Notes under the pieces: model-generated
Databases searched by the model: none
What the model saw: the letters and a program-made list of their open reading frames with translations, nothing else
Told to the model about the DNA's origin: nothing
Position numbers and translations under genes: made by a program
Shown: piece by piece, positions 10,434 through 21,895 of the stretch
Layout: every line of letters starts with the position of its first letter
Numbering within the stretch: the stretch's first letter is position 1
Assembly: GCF_030848805.1 (NCBI RefSeq)
Contig: NC_092368.1
Span: forward strand, 8,936,122 to 9,000,121
DNA: 64,000 nucleotides
DNA from: Temnothorax longispinosus
Taxonomy: Eukaryota > Arthropoda > Insecta > Hymenoptera > Formicidae
Reading direction: 5' to 3'

Positions 10434-11830
10434 TTAATCTATTAATTTTTTCTTGTTGTTGTTGGTGTCAATGTCCCCCGTTATCAACTCCTCTTTCTGC
10501 GCGTCATTGTTGTCCCCGTGGGCTGTGGGTGGCGCCAGGATGCTCATCTTTATAGAAATGTGCTCCAATTCCATCGTCATCGCCTGTCTTTGCAATATCA
10601 CCTGCCGCGACCGTCCCTCCATCTTGGCCACCTTAGCGTACATGGCCACCGGTACTGGTAATGGCGGCTTGTCGCAGTCGGCGGATGAACCCCCTCCAGC
10701 CGTCGGCTGCAAGGTACGGGGTCTAAGAATCAACCCTTCCTTTTTTCCGCCGGTCTACGGACCGGAGTGGAGGGAAGAATGACAGCCCGGCGACTCCCTC
10801 AGAGACTGACCTTTGGGCTGGTTCCAATCGCCGGTAGGGGAAGGCGACCCCGACTTCAAACGCCCGGAACTGTTAGGGAGGAGTTTCTACTCCCCCCGCC
10901 GGGTTATGGGAAGAAAAACCCAGACAGAAAACCACGGGGAGAAATTTTTGGGGAGGGTGGTCCCCTTATCTCCGAGGCGGGCAGGGATGTCGTCTCGCCG
11001 GTGAGGGAGTCCCCGACTTTTGGACCCATTGCACGCCGGTGCTCCGGCAAGGAAAGAGAGTTGGGGATCATCCTCTCCTGTGCTCGGCCTGGACGTGGTC
11101 CAACGCCGACGCAGGGGAGAAGCCCACACTGGTGGTTGCACACCGGGGACGTGGTCCCACGGTTCGCCAGTGTGAAAGGTCGTCTGGACCGCTCGGACGT
11201 ATTCCGAGGTCGGGGCCAGGCGATATGGGAGGGCAGATCCACCGGGCCACCCGGACATATTCCGTGGTTGGAGCCGGTGGTGTCTGGCTGCTAGACGCAA
11301 GGGCCGGGAGCGGTTTAAGCAACGCCGGTGGCTGGCAACCGCATCCCTTCCGAAGCCAGTCACCGTAGAAGTAGGAGTGTCCGTCCGTCGAGTAAAGATT
11401 ATTTGCCCAGCGGCGGACGTGTTGATCGCCACGGCGGGTAAGGTGATGGAGGAGGTGTGGCCTCCTTCGCCCCAACCGTCCGTGGGGCCCCCCGCGTGGC
11501 GGCGCCCGCTGCAGTGCCCTGGGGGTCGGAGCCCAGGGACCCCTGAAAGCCCATGGGAGGGAGCTCGCCCACGAATGAGTAAGAGGCTGGAACCCAGTGC
11601 CCGGATGGAAAATTTCCGGGCCCGAGATACAAGTCGGTCCCCCGAGGAAACTCGGAATCCGGTCAGTCCTTGTTAGGATTGGCCGGTGAGGGTGTAACCG
11701 AACGATACATAATCGGGCTACGGGGTACGCGATTTTGTCCTCTAAGTCATCGGTCGCCACTCGGTTTAACCTAAAAGTACCGAGAAGGTAGGTATTCGTA
11801 ATGTAAACGGACCAAAAGTTGCGCAATTTG
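10434..11830. other. GC-rich block with unassigned overlapping frames
   Basis: A 99-codon minus frame (10434-10733) ends in KKKLID and has a helical stretch (EGRSRQVILQRQAMTMELEH). Larger frames overlap on both strands at 10767-11826 (up to 252 codons on minus). None shows a domain I recognise. The phrases CTCGGACGTATTCCGAGGT and CCGGACATATTCCGTGGTT at about 11195 and 11250 look like diverged copies of one unit. It could be an untranslated leader of a LINE or LTR element; there is no firm support. Confidence 0.25.
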
Positions 11831-11845
11831 TTTAAACAATTTTAT

Positions 11846-12430
11846 TTTTCAATCCCGCCACAACTGCCTAGTAAGCATCGCCTGTGCTCTGGATACCGCT
11901 AGGTATGACCTTGATCGGCCAGCCAGGGATGCCTGTCATCCGGACAGCTGCTTGATCAGGTATGTATATACGTATATCTCCTTAACCCTTTCACTTTTCA
12001 GATTCCCGCCACAGCTGCCTCCTCTGGGATGCTCTGCCTATCGCCTCCGCTATCTATCATTTATCTACCCCATCCGTGAAACCAAGATGGCCGGATAACC
12101 GCTTGATCGGCTAAGTCCCAACATTAATTTAAGTAAAACGCTATTAATTCTCTTTTATTTTCAGGTTTCGTCGACGGATTCCTCATCACCATCGCCGATG
12201 TCATGGATCACCACTGCTCACCGATGTCCAGGATCACCGTGTCTGGTAGCTAGCCGGACAACCAGGTAAGTACGAGAACTGTCCGCGTAACTATAATTAA
12301 TGTCGTTTATCTGCAGGTTTCCGCCACGACTTCCTCATCTATGACTTCCCCAGAAGCAGAATCTATGATGACCTTGAAGCTCGGTCAACGCTATCACCAA
12401 GATGGCCGGACAGCCGCTTGTTCAGGTAAG
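11846..12430 (+). repeat. Four tandem exon-like units separated by short intron-like spacers
   Basis: Units begin near 11851, 12002, 12164 and 12317 with (A/GT)TTCCCGCCACRRCTKCC-like text and end with CCGGACARCYGCTTGWTCAG-like text. Three of the four end on a good splice donor (GTATGT at about 11958, GTAAGT at about 12265 and 12426). Three of the four start just after a pyrimidine-rich CAG acceptor (CTTTTCAG, ATTTTCAG, ATCTGCAG). The period is about 152-164 bp. No open frame runs through all units. Either a tandemly duplicated exon of an untranslated RNA or a satellite that mimics one. Confidence 0.6.
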
Positions 12431-13200
12431 TTGAGGGTAAGTAACTGATATTTTCGTATATATTTTTGCAATTAATTATTGCTTTTATTGTTAACTATCT
12501 TGTCACAATGATGGTGGTTCACAATTACTGATTGCCGCACAAGATGGCGGTCGCACGTCTCGCAAAGTGCGATTTCACGATTCAGGTACGCGAAAACCCG
12601 TACGCCTTTTGTATCGGCGTCACGTAACGCTGTTAGCGGGCGTTCCCGTTTGTTTCGGACACTGCGGTAGGCTTACAAATCGTATTCCGTTTCGCGTTCG
12701 CGATATTAACTACGATACGCCGGGACATACGCGCGAGAAGATAGCTACCGTTCGAGCGCCCACGAGAGACTGCCACGAGGAATATTCCTCTCTCGGGCTC
12801 CCTACCACCGAAGTTTTACCCCCGCCATGGGGTCTCGGCCGCTCTCTCCTCGCGGTAATTTTCCATTCTACGCCGTTACAATAGATGTTTACCAGTTTCG
12901 GCTCGCCAGGTGTGCACCAGATGTTTGCGATGGAAATTTCCGTCGCCAGTACACTATTTACGAGGCGCTTAATCGGCTCCCGGGTAGCAGGTTTTCAACT
13001 TTTTAATTATTGGACTTTTGATGCCGCCGACCCGTGCGCACGGTCTCTCCTACGTCCCTAATGCCGATTTCGAGTCGACTTCCTGGAGAAGACGTCCAGG
13101 TCGCTTTCTATGTGTCCGCCAATGGCGGCGACCTATCTGCCTATTTCCCCGGTCCCTACTAACCGTATTCCGGCCTGACTTCCTGTAGCCGACGTCTAGA
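12431..13200. other. No recognisable gene
   Basis: A 105-codon frame at 12567-12884 is Arg-rich and has no motif. From about 13000 the sequence grades into the 129-bp array with phrases such as TCCTGGAGAAGACGTCCAGG. Nothing else was seen. Confidence 0.35.
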
Positions 13201-13204
13201 ACCA

Positions 13205-14030
13205 TCGGTTACCCGGACTGTCCGGGCAACCCGCCTTTCGGATGGTCGGATCTCGACCGCGATTCGTTCCTCGGGTGTACTAGGTATCCCCGAGGACGCA
13301 GTTCGAGCCTTTTTCCGCTACGACCCTTGGTTCGGATTGTCCGGCGAACCATGTGTCTGGTTGATCGGATTTTGTTCGCGATCGATTACTAGGCTCTGTT
13401 TACCTTCCCTGAGTACGCAGTTTCGATCCCTTTCCGTTCCGACACTCGGTTCGCTATTTCGTACCTGTCCGGCAAACCCTATGTTTGCGCGCTCGGATCG
13501 CGCTTGCGATCGATTCCTGGGGTTTATCTAATCCCCCTGAGTACGCAGATTCGGTCCTATTCCGCTACGACGCTCGGTTTGCGATGTCGCCCATTGTCCG
13601 GCAAACCGGACGTTTGTGCGATCGGATCGCGTTCGCGATAGGTTCCAGGGGTCGGTGAGGCCTCCCTCTGGTTGCAGTTTCCGCCATTTGGCGTTGCGTC
13701 GCCGCGTTCGCGTTTTCGCCAGTTGTCCGGCAAACCTGGGGTTTGCGCGTTCGGATCGCGCTCGCGATTGTCTCCAGGGGTCGGTGAGGCCTCCCTCTGG
13801 TTGCAGTTTCTGCCGTTTGGCGCTGCGCCGCCGCATTCGTGTTTTCGCCAGTTGTCCGGCAAACCTGGGGTTTGCGCGTTCGGATCGCGCTCGCAATTGT
13901 CTCCAGGGGTCGGTTAGGCCTCCCTCTGGGTGCAGTTCCCGCCGTTTGGCGCTACAGCGCCCCGTTCGTGTTTTTGCCGGTTGTCCGGCAAACCCCGTGT
14001 TTGCGTAATCGGATCGTGCTGGTTCTTCGT
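13205..14030. repeat. 129-bp minisatellite, about five clear units plus diverged flanks
   Basis: The anchor TTGTCCGGCAAACC (or CTGTCCGGCAAACC) recurs at about 13334, 13463, 13592, 13721, 13850 and 13979, a strict 129-bp step. A more diverged unit lies near 13216. The unit length is a multiple of three, so long frames of 43-residue repeats open on both strands (for example minus 13528-14142). That is expected from the repeat and is not good evidence for a protein. Confidence 0.85.
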
Positions 14031-14645
14031 GGATTCCCCTTTTGGGGATCCCGGGAGTCGGCAGTTCGACTCTCAGTCGTGTAGCACGCGCGGTACGTGC
14101 ACTAAGTGCCCGCGCTCTGAAGATTGTGTGTGACTCGACCATCTAATGTGTTGGTGCATTTTCGATCCACGCACCTGTCGAAAATAAAACATAACTCCTT
14201 GTTCCCATGGTCGGGCCGGGCACATTCGTGCCAAAAGAAACTAAAAATCCGTGGATTGCGAAGAAAATGTCTTACGGACTAATCGAGCCGCTGCTCGGCG
14301 ACCGCTGTCGCATATCTTAATATTAACTGCGCCGGACGGGTAAAATCGATGACTTTATTAAACCAAATAATTAATCATAAAGTGAAATTAATGAAAATCG
14401 TCTCGACTCCGTCCTCGGAACGCTCACGCAACTTAAAACTACTCGGGGATGTCCCCCTTGTCTACGGGGTCGTCTTCCCTGCTGGATGGGCTGGAACTTG
14501 CCGCTGGGCTCATCCTTCTGGTTTGTCGCCGTTCCGCGCGGCACCGCCCTCTATGTCAATGGCGGTTGGTCGACCCGGCGGGTGCGGTTGCAAGGGCACC
14601 CCCTGGCCGACATAGCCGCAGCGGGTGGTGGGTTTGAAACCAAAA
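14031..14645. other. Possible 5' untranslated part of the R1-clade LINE
   Basis: No domain is seen. The sequence lies between the 129-bp array and the first ATG of the LINE Gag-like ORF at 14646 and may contain the LINE promoter and leader, but the 5' end of the LINE could not be located. Confidence 0.3.
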
Positions 14646-17600
14646 ATGACTGATCACTTTAACAAAGACGACGATGCAGGCAGGGTAGTCTCTGAGTCTG
14701 GCAGAGGCTCAGTGGCGAGCGATACGGCCTTGCAGTACTCAAGGGCATCGACTGGGTCACGGGGGAAACTTCGTGGTCCCAAGTCCGCCCGTAAAAAGGC
14801 TGCGAAAGTGTAAAGAGCGGAAGCGATCAACGCTTCAAGGGTTACAGCGAGCGATACCGCGCGTAGAATTCTCGCAGAGGCCACGAAGGATACACTACTT
14901 TCCGAGAGTAAAGACAGCCCAGAGGCGGATTACCCCGCAGATAGACACAGCTGGGTCGAGGAGAGTAACCCAGTTGACGAGGGGGAGGATTGCGCCATGG
15001 AAGTAGATGACAATCTGGCTGATAAGGACTCTCCACGCCTGAAAAGTAAGAACAGGTCTATGGTAGATAAGGCCATAGTTATAGATGAGTCGGACGATGA
15101 GTGGGAGCACAACGAATCTTCCGGACAGACCGTAACAGTCGGGGGGAAATCACCCTCCCCTCCCCTCACTAAAGGAAAAGCGCGTAAGCGCAATAAGAGA
15201 GGAGAATTCTGTAGTTGCGGCAAGCCCACCACTACGGCTGAGTTGCAGAAAAAGTGCGGCTACCGAAGAGGAGGATAAGAAGAGAAGAAAATAGGTCGAG
15301 GCGAAAGATCCCTCGGTAATGCCTAACCTCTTGAAAAATAGGAAAAAGTTGAAGATAGAGGCCATCCAAAAGCTCAGGTTCGCCCTCACGCTGGATCTGC
15401 CAGCTCGGATACTTGAGCATGTGCGTGCGATCGACAAGGTCGCCGCCAACTCGGGTAATCTGTCTACGTTGGAACCCTTAAGAAAGCGGGCGCGTACATC
15501 ACGTCGGCCACCAGTCACATGGCTATACGTGTGCAAACTGGTGACCGCATGGAGAGATAAAGCTGGAAGAGCTACGAGGAGAAGTCGCCATTTTTAGAGC
15601 CGAGATTAGCTCAAGGAGCAGGGAAAGGCGCAGGACCGAATCTTTCGGTTTGGGGAGAATCGAGACCCGGGCCCGAGAAACTCGTCGAGATCTCCCTCCC
15701 CTCAACCAAGGTGCGAGGCAAAGACTAGGAGAGTGAAGAGCTCAGTACAAGATGATAAGACATCGTCGTCCTGGCATAATGTCTTCGAGGAGATACACGC
15801 TGAAGGGATGCCGCCGGTGTACAAACCATCCATAATGGGCGTTAGTAAAATGATTGAGGAAGCCGTCCCCGCTGGTAAAGTATTGGGCAGAATGGAAAAG
15901 AGAATATTTGGAACTTTCTCTGCGAAAATGGAGGATCTCATTAAATGGGACCTTCGATAGGCTGAGGCTGAGCAAAATAGCTGCTCCTACCGCCCCTTCG
16001 AAGTCTCCGACGTCCTCAGGGAAAGCCCTAGAGGGAGAGAAGCCGGTGGCGGAGAAGGGGAAGAGAAAGAAGGGCCAATCTAAGCCACTAAAAGCTCAGA
16101 CAAAGCCTAAAATTTCGAGCAAGGAAGTCTCCAAGCGTTCGGCGGTCAAGTCGACGGAGAAACCCCTTCTCTCATCCACCCCCGCGGCCGGAGCCCAGAA
16201 GGAAACCTGGGCAACGGTGGTGAAGAAAAGTGCGAAGAAAAAGAAAGAGGTGCAAAAGCCTTCGAACATCAAGGGTAAACGAGTGAACAGTTCGTCGTCG
16301 GCAAAGAACGACTCTAAGGCGCCGAAACAAGCGCAACAGCGTCAGCAGACGCAACAGGCGCCTTCGGGGGCCGCGAAGAGGAGGAAACCACCGCGTACAA
16401 CGGTAGTTACAATAACGTGCTCTCGAGGGGAGTATGAGAGCACGATGAAGAAAGCCAGGGAGAAAATAAAACTGGCTGATCTGGGCATCGATGAGGGCCT
16501 CAGGGTGAAGAGAACTATTACCGGGGCCCTCGCCATTGAAATCAAGGGCCCGGAAGAAGCGAGCAAGGCCAAAGCCCTTGCGGGTAAAATGAGGAAGGTG
16601 TTTGCGGGACGAGATGACGTTAAGTTTGCCTGCCCGGTGAAGATGGCGGAGGTCAGGGTGAGCGAGTTCGACGACTCGTCAAGGAAGACGAGCTCCGCCG
16701 AGTGGTGGCTACGAACGGGGGGTGCAACCCCTCACTCGTTCAACTCAGCCCAGTTAAAAAGGCCCCCAACGGGCTGAGTACTGCGTGGATTCGATGCCCA
16801 CTCGCCGCTGCAAACGCAGTGGTTGGGGCGGGCCGAATACACGTGGGCTGAGTCAGCGCAAAAGTGCAGATCCTGCAACAACGTCCCCTGCAATGTTTTC
16901 GTTGCCTAGAGGGGGGCCACGTGCAAGTCAACTGTCCTAATAACACAGATCGCAGCGATCTGTGTTATAGATGCGGGGAAAAAGGGCACAGAGCGCAGGT
17001 GTGTTTGGCACCGCTCAAATGTCCCATCTGTGCGGACCTCGGTCGCCCATTGGGGCACAGAGCGGGCGTGGCATAGCAGACAACGCACTGATCTGCTAAA
17101 CCAAAGATCTCAGGTTCGAATCCAGTCCTGGTAAAACCAAAATAAATAAATTATATCGCTTGTCTCTCCTTCTCGACGGAATGGCAGCCTGTCAGGAGTA
17201 TCCTTGCCTCAAAAATCCCTCTACCTTGCCGTTCGGATTCGGCATTAAATTGTAGCTCCCATGTGCTTGTGTACAACCTGTGTGCGCACCACAAGCACAT
17301 AACTTTGGGGGAGGCCTAGGTCCGACTCGGACTGTTGTACCATTGAAATGAATAAAAAAAATGAATAAGAGCGGGCAGCAAAGCCTGCGCCCCTGCCAAC
17401 AGGAAAAGCAGGGGCAAGGCTAGCGTGAGCGCTAATCAGGGATGTGGTCCCAAGTCCGCGAAGAGCAAGGGAACTGCCCATACTCCCCGACGCGAGATTT
17501 GGGGAAAGCTTCGATTTAAGAGAAAAAAAGGAAAGAGAAGATGAACGCTTCTGAGGGCTCCTCTGGGTGGAAGAAGCCCAAGAAGAAGAAGAGGTCACAG

Positions 17601-17691
17601 AGCGAGACCAGAGAGACAAAACTGGCGATAGAGTCGACTGACGAGGCGATGGAGGTGGAGGTCTCTGGCGTTCATCGGCGCTTGGTTAATG
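14646..17691 (+). pseudogene. R1-clade LINE ORF1 (Gag-like, three zinc knuckles), broken
   Basis: Known role: ORF1 protein coats LINE RNA and escorts it to DNA. Seen: an ATG at 14646, a Ser/Lys/Asp-rich N-terminal part with a TAA near 14812 and a shift near 15280, and a long Lys-rich open stretch at 15854-16700 (..TTVVTITCSRGEYESTMKK). A conserved pre-knuckle fold follows (EIKGPEEASKAKALAGKMR), then a shift near 16700. Knuckles CX2CX4HX4C twice (16889-16990) and a third partial one (CPICADLGRPLGHRAG) follow. The frame is interrupted by the SINE exactly after GHRAG. After the SINE it resumes with SKACAPANRKSRGKASVS and runs to a TGA near 17552. Downstream of this the endonuclease ORF begins. 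Confidence 0.75.
17068..17367 (+). mobile_element. tRNA-derived SINE, copy 1 (target duplication AGAGCGGGC)
   Basis: The element is exactly 300 bp and is flanked by 9-bp direct repeats AGAGCGGGC (17059-17067 and 17368-17376). Removing it and one repeat restores the LINE ORF1 frame. The head resembles a tRNA gene: A-box-like TGGCATAGCAGA at 17069-17080 and B box GGTTCGAATCC at 17113-17123. The body (CTTGCC..TTGCCGTTCGGATTCGGCATTAAA..TGTAG) and an A-rich tail (AATAAAAAAAATGAATA) follow. A second copy lies on the minus strand at 45.5-45.8 kb. Known: such elements are transcribed by RNA polymerase III and copied by a partner LINE. The source tRNA was not identified. Confidence 0.9.
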
Positions 17692-19303
17692 GCGGATAAA
17701 ACAGTTATATTACAGGCAAATATCAATTACGCTGGACCTGTTTCTGCAGACTATGGCCGAGCGTGATTGTGGCCTGGGAATAGTGGCCGAGCCGTATCGA
17801 GTGCCGCCCAACCACCCAAACTGGGCGGTCGATAGATGCGGCTCGGCCGCGATTACTTGGAAGCCAACGCAACAATCCCCTCCATGCACTCGCTGGGGAG
17901 GGATTTGTGGTCGTAAAATGGGGGCCCATCTCGGTGGTGGGGGTTTATATCTCCACCAGTATTAGACTGGCCCAATACGAAGAGACACTCGATGCCTTGG
18001 GAGAGTGCGTTAGACGCCACCTCCCGGAGCCGATGATCGTGGCGAGGGACTTCAATGCCAAGTCGGCACTTTGGGATTCCCCGCTCACGAATAGGAGGGA
18101 CCAGACACTGGAGACATGGGCAGCGGGCTTGGGTCTGTGTGTAATGAAGACAGGCTTAAAACATACGTGTGTACGCCGCCAGAAGGGCTCCGTGATAGAC
18201 ATCACGTGGGCGAATCCGTGTCGAGGAAGGGAGAACACCGAGATGGGCCCTTAAAAAGCTGGACACTAACCTCTTCCGGGCGGCGCTTGTTATGTCAAAT
18301 TGGCACACGACCGCTTCCGGGGAGCGAAGTGTCCAGCAACAGGTAGACTGGTTGCGGGGCGTCCTAAGTGACGCATGCGATGCGTAAATGCCCCGGGCCA
18401 AGCCCTGTTCCAGGCGCGCCGCCTATTGGCGGACGGAGGAGATTGCCGAGCTACGACACTCCTCCGTCAGGGCGAGGCGCATCTGCACCAGGGTTAGGAG
18501 ACGACGCGGCTTTGAGCGTTGAAGAAGAGGCGGCTGGCGAGGAATACCGTGCTGCCCGGTATGTCCTCGCCAGGGCCATCAAGGTGGCCAAGGCCAAGGT
18601 CTGGGAGGAGCTCCTCCAAACCCTCAATGAGGAACCAAGGGGGCGCCCGTACAAGCTGGCCATGAGCAGACTCAGGCCGTGGGCGTTCCCGACGATGGAG
18701 ATGCTGGACCCCCAATTCCTCGACGAGATAGTTCAGACCCTTTTTCCACATGGGGAAATGGGCTGGGAAAAATCCTTCCGGATAAATCCCGAGTCGGAAT
18801 AGAGCGAGGAATTGGAGGTCACATCGAAGGAGCCGCAACGTGCAGTAAAGAGACTCGGAAAGCGTAATGCCCCGAGTTTCGATAGTATCCCAGGCCGTGC
18901 CTGAGCCTTGGCCGGTGGGGAGCTAGCCGAGCATGTGAGACGTCTGTTTTTTGACTGCCTCAAGACCGGCCAGTTTCCCAGTTGCTGGAAAGAGGCCAAA
19001 CTGGTTCTCCTCCCTAAGGAGAGAAAGCCCGCAGACTCACCCTCTGCATATAAGCCGATTTGCTTACTGGGAGAGGACGGCAAATTCTTTGAGAGAGTTA
19101 TTGCCGAGCGACTTCTCCAGCACCTGTCTCGAAGTGGTCCCAATCTGTTCACGGACCAGTATGGGTTCCACGCGGGCATGTCTACAATAGACGCGATTTA
19201 CTGTGACCGGGCTCGCGCGGAGGCCATATAGAGGAAGGGCGGGGTGTTGTTGGGCGTTTCGTTCGACATATCGAATGCCTTCAACACCTTGCCCTGGGAG
19301 GTA

Positions 19304-21400
19304 TGTGACGTTGCACGATGTGCACGTCACAGTCTTCGCCACTCAAACCTTTATATTGCGCGCGTACCCGCTTATCGTCGAGTTATCATGTTTTTCGTTT
19401 AGCTATTAGTTACAGGAGGAAGCGGTCGGGCGACCCGAGTAGGCCGAGTGGCGCCATCCGCTGGCGCGGTGAAGCGCCTCAAGATTATAGGAGGCCGCGA
19501 AGCGGGCCCGCCACGATCGTCACTGTTGGGCCGATCTCGAGCGTGCGTGGACGTCCGGCGAGGAGTCCTGAGGGTGTATTAAGCGAGGGCGGCGGCCCTA
19601 CAAGCCCACTAAGAAGGAAGGATCGAGGACCACGAGAGTGTTGTAAACGACCTGCAATCCCGAAAGTAAGGTAACGGAGCCAGCGGGGCGGAACGTCGAG
19701 TACCGTTTCACGTATCGCATTTGGAGATGTGCGTAGGATTGCTTTCCGACCTACGCACTAATGTCGTGAATCCCTCGGGATTATTGCTTAGGTTTTTTTA
19801 CGGGTCTGACATATCCCGCCCGCTGCTACCCCGGGAATAGAGTAAAAGGGGGGTCCTTTTCCGCTCGATTCGACAATCCGGTGTATGATTGCGTGTGATA
19901 GCGTGTCAGCGTACGACGTGGCGGCCTTGCCACGCGTCACGATCCTTGCGAGTGTTATGTGATTATGCGGATCGGCTCAACAGTCACCCTAATATTAGTT
20001 TTCGCGCGTCCGTTAATCCGAGTGTTTGTTTTCGCGTTTCCGATAGTCTTAGTGTTTCGTTAATCGTAAGTCTCGCGTCCACGGTAGCGTGAATCTCGTC
20101 CGTGCATTCATTCTGGGGCGTATCGGCACGTAGACCCGTTAATTACCGCGCCCGGTGCTTCGAGTGTGAGGCGATGGAGTAACGAGTCGGGGGTGTGCAT
20201 TTCAGATTTTTCCATTTTTGGTTTCGCGTTTTCGTTAGTCTTAGAGTTGCGTTCCTCCGGGTGGAGATATCACGCGCCCCGGAGTGTATCGTGCGGAAGT
20301 ATCACGCGCTCGCGGCGTGGACCGAGGGGCGAGGAGAATCGTGCCCATACTGCGTGTACTCTTTCGTTAGTTACGATTGCGTGTATCCTTTGCGTGTATT
20401 ATTTCGTTCGTTGGCCTATGTTATCGCCATTCGGGTATGACTTATATTATTGCATTTCGTGTATGATTTGATATTAGTTTTCGCGCTCCCGTTAAGCTTT
20501 ATTACTGCGTTCTGCGTAGTTCATCGCGTGTATTATTTCGTCATCCCCTAGAGTGGATTATTGTGATTGCGTGTATTATTTCGTCGGCGTATATTATTAC
20601 TTTTCGCGTATTTCATCGCGTAGATTATTTCTTGCGTGTATTATTTCGTCGGCGTATATTATTACGTTTCGTGCATTTTATCGCGTAGATTATTTCTTGC
20701 GTGTATTATTTCGTTGGCGTATATTATTACGTTTCGCGCATTTCATCGCGTAGATTATTCCTGGCGTGTATTACTTCGTCGGTGTATATTATTGCGCCTC
20801 GCGCATTTCATCGCGTAGATTGTTCCTTATTGCGAGTACAAGTTACACGTACGTTTTTCCGGGAATATTATTTCTGCGTCCGAGTTTATTGATAACGCGC
20901 AGACCCTTCGAGAGACCTTACGTGGTCGATGGATTGCGATTTATCGCGGCGAATATTTCGCTCGCGTCCGGCAAGTTGTAACGCAATTATCAAGCTTTCT
21001 ATTATATTATATTTTGATTTACATGTTATTTGAGAACTTTCTTTTGTGTTTGTCTTCGCCTCACCACGGTCAAACCCCTCCGCATTCGGCCTATGTAAGA
21101 ACCACGACCCTCTACCAAAAATCCGGAGCAGTCGTTGCGATCGGTCAGAGCGGGTGTATCTTGACATATGAATTAAGAGTTATCTCGATAATGAGAGTTT
21201 GTTTCGGATCTATGTAGGATTTATGTAAAGTACTTTCCGCGGGTTAGAGTAAACGGTGGTGTGGCCGTATCCACACCTGGCGCCCAAAGTAGTTTCGTAT
21301 CGCTTTCGAGATCCGCTCTGCCACCCGATCAGAGATTTGCTACGCGATTCAGCCCCGCCTCACGGCCCGGGGAAAATAATATCGAGAAATTAGCGTCGCA
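19304..21400 (+). mobile_element. LTR-like insertion (2,097 bp, TG...CA, GGTA duplication) inside the LINE RT
   Basis: The LINE codons GAG-GTA end at 19303 and the frame continues with ATA-GGG at 21405. GGTA is present on both sides (19300-19303, 21401-21404). The inserted DNA begins TGTGACGTTGCACG and ends TTAGCGTCGCA, the TG...CA ends of an LTR retrotransposon. A primer-binding-like TGGCGCCCAA lies at 21278-21287, preceded by CACACC. If real, the left 1.97 kb would be an LTR and the element internally deleted; alternatively the whole piece is a long solo LTR. Short frames inside (19318-19674, 20166-20471 and others) have no recognisable domain. Orientation is assigned from the putative binding site. 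Confidence 0.65.
20571..20830 (+). repeat. 65-bp tandem repeat, four units
   Basis: GTGTATTATTTCGTCGGCGT-type units start at 20571, 20636, 20701 and 20766, an exact 65-bp step, within the LTR-like insertion. Overlapping Tyr/Phe-rich frames of about 60-70 codons follow the repeat and are not considered genes. Confidence 0.85.
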
Positions 21401-21839
21401 GGTAATAGGGAGGGCGCTGGAATATCACCACATCCCTTTTTATTTAATCCGAGTAATACTGTGGCTCTTCGGTTACGATGCAGCACTGCGGGCTGCTCTC
21501 CCCCCGGCTGTTGGGTCGTTGGATACGCCGATAACACATTCCTCGGCATCGGGGGGAGGACATAGGAGACCAAGGCATTGGCCAATGCAGAGGTGGCATG
21601 CGTGGTGCGCGCCATCAAGGCACTCGGGCTAAAGGTGGCTCCTCAAAAAACGCAGGCGACGTTCTTCCACGATCGCCTGCGGGGGAAGCCGCCCAAAATG
21701 TCATTGATGGTGGAGGGAGTCCGCGTCCCTAATGAGGCCCAGATGAAGTATCTGAGCCTCCGGCTGGACGGCGAGTTCAAGTTCGGCGAACACATCGCCC
21801 ACCTAACCCCGAAGGTGATGGGCGTGGCCAACAGCCGAC

Positions 21840-21895
21840 ACGTGAAAAAATTCAAGCAAGCGCGGGTAAACGGCGGAAGTAACTATGACTTTCTA
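21840..21895 (+). rRNA. 28S rRNA fragment, part upstream of the R2 site
   Basis: ACGTGAAAAAATTCAAGC, GCGCGGGTAAACGGCGG and AGTAACTATGACT match, in order, the universally conserved 28S segment just upstream of the R2 insertion site, with a few substitutions (for example AAAA for AGAA, GGAAGT for GGGAGT). The expected CTCTTAAGG before the cut site is altered or lost at the R2 5' junction, as often happens. The fragment joins LINE ORF2 sequence on its left. It is a pseudogene piece of about 55 bp, not part of an rDNA unit. Confidence 0.9.

Noticed and set aside
10767..11826. Overlapping frames up to 252 codons
   Set aside because: No recognisable domain on either strand and no start context; reported only as an unassigned GC-rich block.
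13528..14142. 204-codon minus frame with 43-residue repeats
   Set aside because: It follows the 129-bp minisatellite; the plus strand has equally long frames, so there is no strand-specific coding signal.
17068..17140. Possible tRNA gene
   Set aside because: A and B boxes are present, but the sequence cannot form a normal anticodon arm and lies at the head of a 300-bp SINE with a target duplication.
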